Below, one piece after another: positions 10,498-21,990 of a stretch of DNA of 64,000 nt. The position numbers were made by a program, and so were the translations under genes. This DNA comes from Typha latifolia (taxonomy: Eukaryota > Streptophyta > Magnoliopsida > Poales > Typhaceae). The stretch spans positions 2,914,001 to 2,978,000 of the forward strand of contig CM034109.1 in the NCBI GenBank assembly GCA_019914945.1, written 5' to 3'. Below the pieces are notes generated by a model that ran no database searches, was not told where the DNA came from, and saw nothing but the letters and a program-made list of their open reading frames with translations. Position 1 is the first letter of the stretch; each line of letters begins with the position of its first letter.

Positions 10498-12226
10498 TCA
10501 AGGTGAAAAGTCAGGGAAATGCTCCAAGATATCAGTCTCCAACTCCCATATCGCCTCATCAGGTGGCTTTTCAAGCCACTCAACTAGAATCTCCATCTCC
10601 AATCTGGTACCATGTCGTTGTGGGTGTCTGGCAAGTACTCGAATTAGCTTTGCGATCTCTATCTTCTCCAATGTTTCAACAATGAAACATAAAAAATAGA
10701 ATGCACTCTCGACCCCTCCGGCAGCTCCAAACGGTATGCAATTGGACCAATACGCTCCAACACTCAAAACGAACCAAAGTAGCGATGTGCTAACTTTTGG
10801 TTACGCATCGGACGTAAGGTCACCTGATGATACGGCTGCACCCTGACAAATACCCAACTGTCGATGTCAAACTCTTGCTCCCTATGACTACGATCATAAA
10901 CTTGCTTTATGTAGTTTTGAGAAAGTTTAAGATGAGCATGCAACCTCCTCAATGTGGCATCTCTATCCATCAAAGCTAAGTCTACCTCCATACGATCTGC
11001 AGATGCCACTAGATCATAAGCGTGTAATGTCGAAGCCGTGCGTCCAGACACCACCTCAAATAGAGTCATGTTAATGCTGCTATGGTAGGTGGTGTTGTAT
11101 GACCACTCCGCCCACGGTAAGAACTCCAACCATCGTCTCGGCATCTCTCCAACAAAGCACTTCAAATACTGCTCAATGCCTCAATTGACCACCTCGTTTT
11201 GGGTGTCCATCTATGGATGGTAGGCCGAACTGAAGTTCAATCGAGTTCTCTACAATTTCAAAAACTCCATCCAAACGACACTCATAAATACATGATCACA
11301 ATCCGAGACAATCATGCGTGGCATGCCATGTAACAAAGCAAATCTCAAAATATTCCATAGAGTAAATCTCATAAATACATCTCTAACAAAAATTTCAGCC
11401 ACCGACTTGGCTGAAAACGGGTGTGACAATGCCAAAAAGTGTGCATACTTGCTCAATTTGTCAATCACCACAAAGATAACAGAATAACCACGTACCAGCG
11501 GAAGACCCTCTATGAAATCCACAGAAATGTCTTCCCAAACACGGTCCGGTATAGGTAAAGGCTGAAGTAATCCAGCCGGTTTCAATGTGGTTGCCTTAGC
11601 CCTTTAACAGACTTCGCAAGCACGGACAAAACTCCCATCCTGCCTCAATCCTGGCCATGTGCAAATCTGAGATATCCTTCTATAAGTCCTCAAGGTATCC
11701 TCATGACCAGCCTCTAGAGTGTGGTGAAAGTGCTGCAACAATTTTTGCCTTAATCCATCATTTATGGGCACTCAAATGCATCCGCAATCTAGCAAGAAAC
11801 TGCCTCGATTTTCAAACTCTGGATGGTGCTCCGGATCATTCATCACCTCCTGCAACAATCTCAAAATATCTGGGTCAAATGTAGATACATACCTTAGCTC
11901 TTCAAGGAAGGGAAAGGTAGGAGATAAATAGGCTGCAAGCTCGGCGGTATCACGTTGATGCGATAGTGTATCCGCTGCTCTATCTTTCGTTTCCTTCTTG
12001 TATTAGATTTCATAATAATATTCCAGCAATTTTGTTACCCATCGTTGCTGTGCTGGAGTGTGTATGCGTTGTCACATAGAGTATGGAAGGCTCCTTTGAT
12101 TAGTTCAGATAATGAATCGTTTACCGATCAAATAAGGCCTCCACTTAGTTACCGCATGCAAAATTGCCAACATTTCTCTCTTATAAGTCAATAATTGCTG
12201 AGATTTTTGTGACAAAGTCTTACTAA
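10498..12226 (-). pseudogene. Ty3/gypsy RNase H end and integrase of element D
   Basis: Read on the minus strand from 12226 down. RNase H gives SKTLSQKSQQLLTYKREMLA and AVTKWRPYLIGKRFII (about 12105-12220). Then come a linker (HQRDTAELAAYLSP), the H2C2 zinc site (HFHHTLEAGH), the integrase core (DISVDFIEGLPLV and VVIDKLSKYAHF, then MIVSDCDHVF), the Glu region QNEVVN (about 11200), FLPWAEWSYNTTYHSS, and the tail HRYFGSF plus chromodomain-like LVEWLEK...IWELETDILEHFPDF ending at 10498. All three catalytic acids can be seen, but stops and frameshifts (a stop just before the Glu, for example) break it. Element E cuts RNase H at 12227; protease, reverse transcriptase and gag of D are absent. Confidence 0.85.
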
Positions 12227-12604
12227 TGTAACAATCTATCTTTAAAGAAAAAATTATTAATCTTTGCATGGGCACGACGTGGCCGGCCACACTATGGCCG
12301 GCCTTGTGCCCATGCAATGGGGCATAGCGTGGGAGGGGGGGGGGCACAGCCACCGCCAACCCCTCCCACCGCCTCTCTTTCTCCCTCTATATCTCTCTCT
12401 CTCTCTCCCCAAGGCCAGCCTATCGCCGCCGCCGCCATCCTTGGAAACCATCGCCGCCACCTCCGTAAGTGCCGGTGAGCTCTCTCTCCTTCTCTCTCTT
12501 CTTCTCTCTTCTTTTCTCTCTCTCTATCTCTCTCTTTAATATTCTCTCTCTTTTCCCTCGTGCCGCCGCCAGCCTACCGCCACCGGGTAAGCCTCTCTCT
12601 TTCC

Positions 12605-12643
<39 letters not shown>

Positions 12644-15227
12644 TCTCTCTCTCTAGTTCCCTTTCTCTTGACCTTGGGCTCGGACTTGCCGGAGCCGAGC
12701 CGCTGGATGGCCACCAGCGGCTGGTGCCCTCCCCGCCGGCCCGGGTCCGCACTTCCCTCCCTCCTCTTCCTTCTCTTCTTCTCTTCTCTTCTCGTCTCTT
12801 CTTCTTCTTCTTCTTTCTTCGTTCTTCTTCCTTTCTTCTTCTTCTTCCTCAGCTGCTTCTTCTCTTCTTTTTCCTGCAATAGTACTAGGCTCGACCCAGC
12901 ATTGTAGCAAGCTAGTGTTGGACTAAGCCCATCATCCTTATTTTTATTTATTTATTTAAGTATATTTTTCTTAATTAATGCAAATAGATTATTTAGACAT
13001 TAATTATTTTAATAATAATATATATTCTTCAATAAGATTAGTATTAATTATAATTTGTATAATCAATGATTAATTAGGTATAAATATAGGTAATACGTAT
13101 ATCTATTTATTTATTTATATCTCTATTAGATTAATATATATATATATATATATTTGTAAATTATAATTATCAAATTTATATACTAATATTCTTATGAGAT
13201 ACATTTTAAATAATTCTAATATTTTATTATACATTATTATTTTGTAACAAATAAAATAATAGGCTTAAGTATTTATTTATTATTTTATAAAGTAATGACT
13301 ACATAGTCCCTAATTAATCAAGATATAATTTAATTATAATTAGATTCTTATATATACTTATATTTTTATATATAATTAAAAATCTAGCTAGTTATAAAGA
13401 TAAGTAGAAATTCTAAAATCTAATAAATCATCATATTTTACATGAACGGATTTTAATTAGATGAACCACTAACTTCTTACTACTTAAATATTTTTAGATC
13501 CCGAACCCCCTTATTTGATACCCCGTGGACCTTGCTAGCAATGAGTGTCACTTGGTTGATTGGCGAATGTAAGGGATACGTGGTTTGCGCCTTTTAATCA
13601 AACCCTAGACGCCTTTCTCAAATTAGGTTATATTATATATTATGTACATGCATGTTTTGGCCTCCAACATAATTATATGATTTTATTTAGAGATGGTTAC
13701 AGTCGAGCATATTTTTATCATGCATAGAATTAGGCTGATCTTGTATATGACTATGATGATGATAAATAAAGATGATTATACTGTTATGACTTTGTGTCGG
13801 AGTGATTTCTAGTATGAGTGTGCATGTGATAGACTAGTAGGAGTATGCATGTGTTAGATACATGGTTGGAGTCTAGATTGCATCATTTTTATCTTGATTC
13901 TTATTTCACCTAAATTCCTATTATGTATTGACTCATTATCGTATTAGACATATGCATGTGATCTGGTATTTAGAAGGAAAGCATGAAATGTGAATGATAG
14001 GATAGTTGATAGAAAGCGTGAGGATACCTGAGTAGGTGCCAAGGTTAGGGGTGCCTGGAGTGATGATTATGGTCGCTGATATGTGATATTTCGTGGCCCA
14101 TGTCCGAGGTTAGTTGAGTCTGTGCGCACAGACAATCAGACACATGCCGTTCGCCAGGGCATATGTGGCGAGTTATCCGCACGAGATTTTTTATCAATTA
14201 TATAGCTGCCCGATCTGGATGGATGTTGATACCCTAGCGGGTGGCAGGGTATGATTATATTTGAGATACTCTTGCGGGTCACGAAGTGTGCTTTGAGCCT
14301 TCGGACATGATGCTAAGACCGGGTACCGGGTGGTGACTTTGCATAGTGGTCTAGTATGATGATATTATACCGAGATGTTGGTGATGATTGTGATGTTGAG
14401 AAATACATATGATTTCATTATCATTTGGTTACCTTATTATCGAGTGATCAATATGCATCATATATGGTTGCATTTGATATCATAGCATGGTCATGGTCGG
14501 CATGCATCATGTGTTATATTTGAGAGAGAGTTGTGATGATAGTATAACATGGAGATCTGCTTTACTCATTGTCGAGGATTATATACTTTTATCAGTTATG
14601 ACATATTATCTACTTTTTATTTATATATTATTAAAGATACATTCATATACTCATTCATGACATGATGCTCTTGCTGATTCATATTATCCATTACATGATT
14701 TACTCTTTGTTTGGCATCACAGATTCGGGTAAGGTCTATTCACTAAGTCTTTTGCTCATGACTCTCTTTATTTCTTTCTTTTTAACCCCCACAGATATTA
14801 TGGTACGTGATACCGCCTTGAGATACCCTGATGAGATATTTTAGAGCAAAGATGAGGTAAGCTATAGATGCGAGATGGTATAGATGATAGTTTATATAGA
14901 AATTAAGTTGTACCAGTATTTGATATTTGTACTCTTTTGTATTAGACGATGATTTGTATGATATAGGTTAAATAATGGCGTACTCTTGTATTAGTTGTTT
15001 TAGTTGTATCTTGATGGTTTGTTGTGGCCTGTGTGGGTCCTATCAGATTATGTAGTGGTTTAATGTATATTATTGTGGACTGGGATATTCATATGCTAAC
15101 AAGTTTATTTGGTTAATAGTATGATTTATCTGGTGATGGATTATGTGATCATGGATAGGTTAGCAGGTTTTATTTGATGATGTCATGATTATATGTGCAC
15201 AGAAAAGTATCGGGCGGGGGCATTATA
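12227..15227 (+). repeat. 3.0 kb 5' LTR of element E (long-LTR gypsy)
   Basis: It starts TGTAACAATC inside element D's RNase H and ends GGGGGCATTATA (CATTACA in the sister copies). The same 3 kb sequence recurs at 31041-34051 and 50066-53437. From 5' to 3' it has a GC-rich hairpin, CT and CTT microsatellites (12367-12870), an AT-rich block (12940-13480), the shared CCCCGTGGACCTTGCTAGC block (about 13520), ATACCC...GGGTAT units (about 14230-14280) and TTGTTGTGGCCTGTGTGGG near the end. A primer-binding site follows, so this copy is a true 5' LTR. The Ser/Leu-rich open frames over the CT tract are low-complexity artefacts. Length and ends resemble Tekay/Del-type chromovirus LTRs (inference). Confidence 0.75.
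12266..12318. repeat. GC-rich inverted repeat (hairpin) near LTR start
   Basis: Arms TGCATGGGCAC...GGCCGGCCA and TGGCCGGCC...GTGCCCATGCA are nearly complementary around a short ACACTA loop. The copy at about 50113-50159 keeps a diverged version, and the copy at about 31085-31112 keeps one arm. It is a possible cruciform or RNA stem-loop. Confidence 0.75.
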
Positions 15228-16745
15228 ATTCAGGTGGTATCAAAGCTTCGGTTTAGGGATGATCTGACAAACCATCAAGTACACTAGTTGTCGATTTGGT
15301 TTAGGGTTATGCTAGTAGTCGATCTCAATTAGTTTGATATTAATTGGTTGAGATAGAGGTCTAGGTTGTGATGTTGTGATTATTATGTTTTGATATTTGA
15401 CGATATTGATAGAAATAATTTGAGACATTGGTGATATTGATAAAAATAATTTGAGATATTGGTGATATTGATAGAAATAAATTGAGATTTTGGTGTACTA
15501 ACAATTTATCTAAGCGACTAATGAATATGAAGAGGTATTACTAAAATAATGCATTGATGTTATTGATATTGAGGTGTCATAGTCTGTGGAACATAATATT
15601 GGATATATAGACTTGTTCATATGTTGTGATAAAGTGTAGAAATTTGTAAATATGTGGAGATATGTATTTTGTACAGAAGGATTATTATAAGTAGATTTGA
15701 AGTTATTCTGAGCAGATACAGCATATTTTTGGATTTTTGATCTTTAATGGATATATTTGATATTAGGAGATTGATGTAAAGATATATATACACGAGAGAC
15801 TATTTTGATCTTTATGAGGGTTATAATTATGGATTTTGGATGGATAAGTAAGACATATGATGATTTTGTATAATGGAAAAGAAATTATGTGTTGTGATAT
15901 AGATGATTGTAGATTGTATATAGAAAAGAATTTTCAAATGACTAGTATGATAAATTATGTTTGAAAGATACTTGTGTTAGTAGGTATGAAATTTTGATTG
16001 TATCGATAAGATAGGTGATTTAGTAGCGATATGTGTACCTAACAATATTGTTAGAGGATTAACGTCTCGCTTAAATCTTTGAGTTGATTACCAAATAGGG
16101 TAATGAGTATAGGAAATATGACATGGATTGTAGGTGATGTCAATAATTGAGACGTAATGCATATAGTTCTGGATGACATGATAGTAGGTTTGGTTAAAAG
16201 TTGCTAATTATATGAATATGATTAGATGGAAAGAATAATAGTGGAATGAATTATATAAGGTGATGAAAATACTAAGTTGATAGCCTCATGACATATCTTG
16301 TATGACATTGATGATATATGTTGATTATTGGTTTAGTTTTGGACATCGATTTAGAGGATAAGACTATTATAGCATGACGATCGTGTGTTTTGGGTGATGA
16401 ATTTTGATTACAAATATACAGACTTATTTTTCGTGATTATTAGGTGATATTAATAATGTTATAGAAAGATTTTAATGATGCTATAAGATTAAATTATTCA
16501 GTATATGTGGTGCACCTTATATAGAGGATGTGATAGAATATTAAGTTGAGACTCTTGAAGAAATATAAGGTTTTAAGTGATTTAATTAAAAATAAGATAT
16601 GTTGGTTTTTAATCATACATGTTAAATTGAGGTATTATGTGCTTTTACAAGTTAGTTGTTTTGGTGATACTAATTGGAGAGATAATTTGATAGAGTTATT
16701 CATAGAGCCTATAGATATGGTTATTCATTATGACTGATAAATGAT
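15228..16745 (+). other. Element E internal start: primer-binding site and cytosine-poor decayed region
   Basis: TGGTATCAAAGC at about 15235-15246, eight bases after the LTR, is one change from the initiator-Met tRNA primer-binding site. The following 1.5 kb is strikingly poor in C on this strand and has no recognisable gag or pol. A 35-bp unit (ATTGATAGAAATAATTTGAG) repeats about three times at 15405-15490. The element is cut off at 16745, where LTR sequence of the D type begins. It is either a non-coding derivative or a heavily mutated gag region. Confidence 0.5.
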
Positions 16746-16985
16746 TAGGAGAAACCTTGCCAACGGTAGAGGTGGAAGGATGGTGAAAAGGGAGGAGGGA
16801 GAAGTCTAGAGAGAAGATAGGAGGCGAGAAATCAATAATCCAATAGCATAATGAATTTGGTTGTCATCCACATATATATCGAGGCTAGCCAACAAGTCTT
16901 AAAACAATATAAAACCCTAATTCTAGAACTTTCGCGTCGATCACGTTCGAACGCACCCGATCGCATTCGAACGCACCTGATCGCA
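16746..16985 (-). repeat. Fragment of a D-type LTR
   Basis: This matches the middle of element D's LTR (9995-10230) in the same orientation: the polypurine leader, the TATA region and the start of the TTCGAA array. It breaks off inside the array at about 16985 and joins plus-strand integrase. It is probably the remnant of D's 5' LTR. Confidence 0.65.
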
Positions 16986-17831
16986 TTCTAAAACTCGAGT
17001 GAGTTTTGGTCCGAGTTTTTCAGATTGCAAGGGACTCAAATCAACCTGAGTTCAGCTTATCACCCCGAGACAGATGGCCAAACCGAGGTGGTGAATCGCG
17101 GACTGGAGCAATACTTGCGATGCTTTGTGGCGGAATGACCAAGGGATTGGGTCAAATTCCTTCCATGGGCTGAGTGGTCATACAATACGGCTCATCACTC
17201 TAGCATCGGCATGACCCCCTTTGAGGCGGTTTATGGGCGCACTCCCCCTGTCTTGCGTGCCTATGATAGACTCGCGGCGGCGGATAGGACCGAGCTTGAC
17301 TTGGAGCTTGCTGATCGAGATGAAACATTGAGACTGCTCAAGACTCACCTAGCCACAGCCCAAAACCGCATGAAGCAAACTCATGACAAAGGCCGACGTG
17401 AGCGAGAATTTGAGGTGGATCAATTGGTGTTCGTTCGAGCTCAACCGTATTGGCAATCCACATTGAGACCAATTTTGAATCAAAAGTTGGGTTACAAGTA
17501 CTACGGTCCGTACCGAGTGCTACAACGAATCGGTGTAGTAGCTTACCGGTTGGACCTACCTGAAGGAACCAGGATACATCCGGTCTTCCATGTATCAGCA
17601 TTGAAGGCCCAGATCGGGCCTAACCAGGTGGTGGGTTCGGCCTTACCCAAACTAATGGAGGAGGATGATGGCCCCACTGAACCGGTCCGAGTATTAGACC
17701 GTAGGAGAAGACGCCATGGGACCAGATTAGAGACTGAAGTGCTAATTGAGTGGCTGGGCAAACTTACTGACGAGTCTACCTGGGAGCTAGAGTCAGATAT
17801 CATGGATCGCTTTCCGAACTTCAAACCTTGA
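16986..17831 (+). pseudogene. Ty3/gypsy integrase C-terminal half with chromodomain (element G)
   Basis: The frame starts at CTCGAGTGAGTTTTGG, the same point as the deletion junction in element H. It covers [20 protein letters not shown], with the catalytic Glu in QTEVVN, then [13 protein letters not shown], a stop (TGA, about 17137), and an intact frame from 17211 to 17831: AEWSYNTAHHSSIGMTPFEA, VFVRAQPYWQSTLRPI, GYKYYGPYRVLQRIGVVAYR, and the chromodomain-like tail TEVLIEWLGK...STWELESDIMDRFPNF. The catalytic N-terminal half of integrase is absent, so no activity is expected. Confidence 0.85.
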
Positions 17832-17858
17832 GGACAAGGTTGCGGAAGCATGGTGGAT

Positions 17859-18503
17859 TGATACGATTCGGACTTCACCGACGTCGTCTCGAGCATGGAT
17901 TCACTTTAGGAGTGTTTTTATTTCATGTTTTAGTATTTAATTTCCATTAAAATAAGTTTTCTGTAAGTCGCGTTCGAACGTGGGTGGAGTGAGTTCGAAC
18001 GCGGTTTGTGAACGGGGTTGTGAACGTGGAGAAAAGAATGTACTGTGCGTTCGAACGCACTGTGAACGCCTGCATCGCGTTCACAAATACCGACAGGCGC
18101 GTTCGATCACGCGTTCGAACGCCTGCATCGCGTTCGCAAATCCAGAAGAGCTAATTCGGTGCGTCCGAACGCGGTCGGGCGAGTTCGAACGCGGTCGGCG
18201 AAATTGTGTTTTAGGGTTAATGTGAGTTGTTGGTTAGCCTATAAAAGGATGTGTAGGGCAACCAAAATTATCATTGATTATTGAGATTGAGTTTTGCCTT
18301 GCCTCCTTCGTCTTCTTCGCTCCCGTTCTCTTAATCCCCGGCGACGCCGCTTCTAACCTCCCTCGTCCGGCTAATCACCCTAGTCCCTTAGGGGTGGCCC
18401 TATTCTCCCCCTTCGTCCAATCTATCCAACCCTTGCCCTAATCCTTCCATCAACCACAACCGTTCCACCATCACTTTTCACCGGTGCCACCACATTAACA
18501 CCG
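17859..18503 (+). repeat. 3' LTR of element G, truncated
   Basis: It starts TGATACGATTCGG after the pol stop and purine-rich tract. It carries a TTCGAA array at 17965-18195 and a TATA box (CTATAAAAGG, about 18238-18248). It stops at about 18503 in the leader (GGTGCCACCACATTAAC), where opposite-strand gag of element I begins. The full LTR of this subfamily is about 930-950 bp (H and the solo copy at 62460). Confidence 0.8.
17965..18195. promoter_or_regulatory. TTCGAA-palindrome array in LTR of element G
   Basis: This contains exact GCGTTCGAACGC sites (about 18047 and 18112) and many one-base variants, with spacers such as CTGCATCGCGTTCACAAATA. It ends about 45 bp before the TATA box. It is nearly identical to the array at 62570-62800. 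Confidence 0.65.
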
Positions 18504-19382
18504 ATGCCACCACATTACTTATCATCTCAAATTCTTCTTGGTATGACCCAATCGTGGTCCTTTGCACTATCTTTGAGAGGAGAGCATCAAAGTCTTCATA
18601 CCCCGACCCTCCAAATCGTCGCGTGAGATCGGCACAAAAGTTGGCCCAAGTTTCAATGAAGTGCCGCATCTTCAAAGTGGAAGCTCACAAGCATCACCTT
18701 ATATTCTTCTGCTGTACCCTGGTACGTGAAGAATTATTCCTCCCTATACAACCAATCGATCGAATCACCACCTTTGAATTTGGGAAATTCAAGACGCACG
18801 ATTTGGCCACGAATATCGTTGTCTCGATTTGGATCATATTCCAGTCCCTGTCTAACCGAAGGAGGCTGCACCATGAATGGTTGATGATCCCTCCTTCAAT
18901 TTTGGTTAACTCGACGTGGTTCCGATTCGTATTGCCCCGCTCACGGATTTGGATCTCTAAGACGATCTCCATAGTGGCTCGCTCGTCGATGGGCTCACCT
19001 GCAACTGGGCTGGATGGAACCATCCTTGCTTGTCTCTGCCCATAGGGTGGTGGCAACAGAGGCTTTGTGGGTGCAAATTATGAATCGTTGGTGGCGGGTT
19101 CATGGGGGTGGACTCACGTCGTGGGGTCGATGGTACATTTCTGATCGCTATGGTTTCCCTTGTCACCCGTAATTCCCGCATCATCTCCATTGTCATCTGG
19201 TTGTTGATGGCCATTTGTTCAGAAAGAGATCCAAATATGGCTTGAATGCTAGGCTCTTCCATATTCAGATTTGGTCGGCCGATTCTACGAGTGGAAGTTC
19301 CCGCAGCCGTTTCCCCCTGCTCTATTGGGGAAATCTCATCTTCCTCATCTCGCCGTGCAGCCATGGCTCTGGTTGTCGTCAT
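18504..19382 (-). pseudogene. Ty3/gypsy gag N-terminal part (element I)
   Basis: Minus strand, start ATG at 19382 (MTTTRAMAARRDEEDEISPI), the same start as in gag of H and C. EQMAINNQMTMEMMRELRVT follows, then a proline-rich spacer. The Retrotrans_gag domain is readable to about 18504 (WANFCADLTRRFGGSGYEDF near 18650). Frameshifts break it and the C-terminal half is gone at the junction with LTR G. It is closely related to H gag but more decayed. Confidence 0.8.
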
Positions 19383-19423
19383 AGAAAGCGCGTGTCCGAG
19401 AAATGGTGGCTCTAATACCAACT

Positions 19424-20173
19424 TGATATGATCTCCCCTTAGGCCAAGGCTCGATCTCTTCCCATTTTTAGATTTGGACAAGATCTGATTGGAACTTTAA
19501 AAATAGATCTCGAAAGATCCAGCCATCGAATCGATGTGAAAGTTTGATATGATGTAGTCCCAGAAAAGATCTTTCCAACAATTTAGGCAAATTGAATGGC
19601 GGGATCTCGAGATATCATACGATTGGTAGACAAACGTCAGGGAGTTCATCTCTGGATCCGTGGATGGAGGCACAAGATCATTGGTGTAGGTGAAGGTTGG
19701 TAGACTGGCGTTAATGGGGTGGCACCGGTGAGTACGTGGAGGTGGAAGGGTTATGGGTGATGGTAGGGTTAGGGCAAAGTGATAGATAGATTGGAAGAAA
19801 GGGGAGAGTAGGCCGCCCCCTAAGGGACTAGGGTGAGTGGCCGGTCGAGGGGGGTTAGAAGTGGCGTTGACGGAAAACGAGAGAACGAGAGAGAAGAAGA
19901 TGGAGACAAGGGCAAAACTCAATTCATTCAATAATAATTCCATGGTTGCCATCCATACCTTTAGAGGCTAACCAAACAATTCAAAAATGGCAATTATTAA
20001 CCCTAAAACAGTAGGTTTTCGCCGACCGCGTTCGAACATGCCCGATCGCGTTTGTGATGTAGGCATTCGCAAGCACGTTCAAACGCAGCATTCGCAAGCG
20101 CGTTCGAATGCACATTTTAGACTCTCTATATTTGCGAACCTGATACAGGCGTTCACAAGTGCGTTCGAACGCA
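19424..20173 (-). repeat. 5' LTR of element I, inner part (interrupted by H)
   Basis: The inner end reads TGATATGATC on the plus strand at 19424, next to a primer-binding site complement (CTCTAATACCA, about 19410). It carries the polypurine leader complement and a TTCGAA-type array (about 20020-20173). Element H is inserted in this array at 20173/20174; the remaining 110 bp of this LTR lie at 24569-24678. Confidence 0.75.
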
Positions 20174-21112
20174 TGATACGATCACACCTCTGGCTATGGA
20201 GCTCCTATACCAGCTTGATACGATCTCGCCTTTTTGGTGAAGGGTCGATCTCTTCCAATTCTTGATCTGGACTAGATCTGGCACGAAACTTTGAAATACG
20301 ATCCCGAAATATTCCGCCGTCGGATCGACGTGAAACCTTGATATGTTGTAGTCCCAGAAAAGAGCTTTCCAACAAATCTAGTTTCAGGCGAATCGGAGTT
20401 GGGGATCTTGAGATATCGTTCGTTTAGTGGACGAACGTCAGGATGCTCTATTTTGGATCCGTGGATGGAGGCACGAGATCCTAGGTAATGGTGGATGGTG
20501 GACCGGCGTTAATGTGGTGGCACCGGTGAAAAGTGATGGTGGAAGGGTTGAGGTTGATGGAAGGATTAGGGCAAGTGTTGGATAGATTGGACGAAGGGGG
20601 AGAAGGGGGCCACCCCTAAGGGACTAGGGTGATTAGCCGGACGAGGGAGGTTAGAAGCGGCGTTGCCGGGGATTGAGAGAACGGGAGCGAAGAAGACGAA
20701 GGAGGCAAGGCAAAACTCAATCTCAATAATCAATAATCAATTTGGTTGCCTACCACATCCTTTTATAGGCTAACCAACAACTCAAATTAACCCTAAAAAC
20801 ACAATTTTCCTCGACCGCGTTCGAACTCGCCCGACCGCGTTCGAACGCACCGAGTTCGCTCTTCTTGATTTGCGAACGCGATGCAGGCGTTCACAGTGCG
20901 TTCGAACGCACCGCGTTCGAACGCACAGTACATTCTCTTCACCATGTTCACAACCCCGTTCACAAACCGCGTTCGAACTCACTCCACCCGCGTTCGAAAG
21001 CGACATACAGAAAACTTATTTTAATGGAAATTAAACACTAAAACATGAAATAAAAATACTCCTAAAGTGAATCCATGCTCGAGACGACGTCAGTGAAGTC
21101 CGAATTGTATCA
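20174..21112 (-). repeat. 3' LTR of element H
   Basis: The outer start TGATACAATTCGG is at plus 21112. Array at about 20810-21003; TATA complement (CCTTTTATAGG, about 20758-20768). The low-coordinate end (20174-20215) holds an embedded primer-binding-site-like copy between two TGATACGATC termini, as in the 5' LTR. Confidence 0.8.
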
Positions 21113-21187
21113 ATCCACCACGCTTCTGCAACTTTGTCCTCAAGGTTTGAAGTTTGGAAAGCGATCCATGATATCTGACTCTAGCTC

Positions 21188-21990
21188 CTAGGTAGACTCG
21201 TTAGTAGATTTGCCCAGCCACTCAATTAGCACTTCAGTCTCTAATCTGATCCCATGGCGTCTTCTCCTGCGGCCTAATACTCGGACCGGTTCAGTGGGGC
21301 CATTCTCCTCCATTAGTTCGGGTAAGGCCGAACCCACCACATGGTTAGGCCCGATCTGGGCCTTCCATGCTGATACATGGAAGACCGGATGTATCCTGGT
21401 TCCTTCAGGTAGGTCCAACCGGTAAGCTACTACACCGATTCGTTGTAGCACTCGGTACGGACCGTAGTACTTGTAACCAAACTTTTGGTTCAAAATTGGT
21501 CTCAATGTGGATTGTCGATACGGTTGAGCTCGAACGAACACCAATTGATCCACCTCAAATTCTCGCTCACGTCGGCCTTTGTCATGAGTTTGCTTCATGC
21601 GGTTTTGGGCTGTGGCTAGGTGAGCCTTGAGCAGTCTCAATGTTTCATCTCGATCAGCAAGCTCCAAGTCAAGCTCGGTCCTATCCGCCGCCGCGAGTCT
21701 ATCATAGGCACGCAAGACAGGGGGAGTGCGCCCATAAACCGCCTCAAATGGGGTCATGCCGATGCTAGAGTGATGAGCAGTATTGTATGACCACTCAGCC
21801 CATGGAAGGAATTTCACCCAATCCTTTGGTCGTTCCGCCACAAAGCATCGCAAGTATTGCTCCAGTCCGCGATTCACCACCTCGGTTTGGCCATCCGTCT
21901 CGGGGTGATAAGCTGAACTCAGGTTGATTTGAGTCCCTTGCAATCTGAAGAACTCGGACCAAAACTCACTCGAGCCCAATCTTCCTAAGG
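21188..21990 (-). pseudogene. Integrase C-terminal half of element H
   Basis: Minus strand, open from the deletion junction to a TAG at 21188. It reads [20 protein letters not shown] at its start, keeps the catalytic Glu in [18 protein letters not shown], then AEWSYNTAHHSS, YKYYGPYRVLQRIGVVAYRL and the first half of the chromodomain-like tail (TEVLIEWLGKSTNEST). The stop replaces the Trp of TWELESDI found in G. It is out of frame with the protease upstream, so translation would need a frameshift. No catalytic Asp residues are present. Confidence 0.85.

Noticed and set aside
12469..12910. Long open frames on both strands (Ser/Leu-rich and Arg/Glu-rich)
   Set aside because: They are readings of CT and CTT microsatellites inside the 3 kb LTR; the same happens at 31073-31606 and 50112-50906. 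No domain, and open in several frames at once.
12227..15227. Host gene with CT-rich 5' UTR and AT-rich introns
   Set aside because: The whole stretch recurs at two other places with LTR-type ends, one with a perfect 5-bp target duplication.
17965..18195. GTTCGAA sites as tRNA B boxes (Pol III promoters or tRNA-derived SINEs)
   Set aside because: The core resembles the GGTTCGANTCC B box, but no A box at proper distance, no T-loop context and no cloverleaf could be found.
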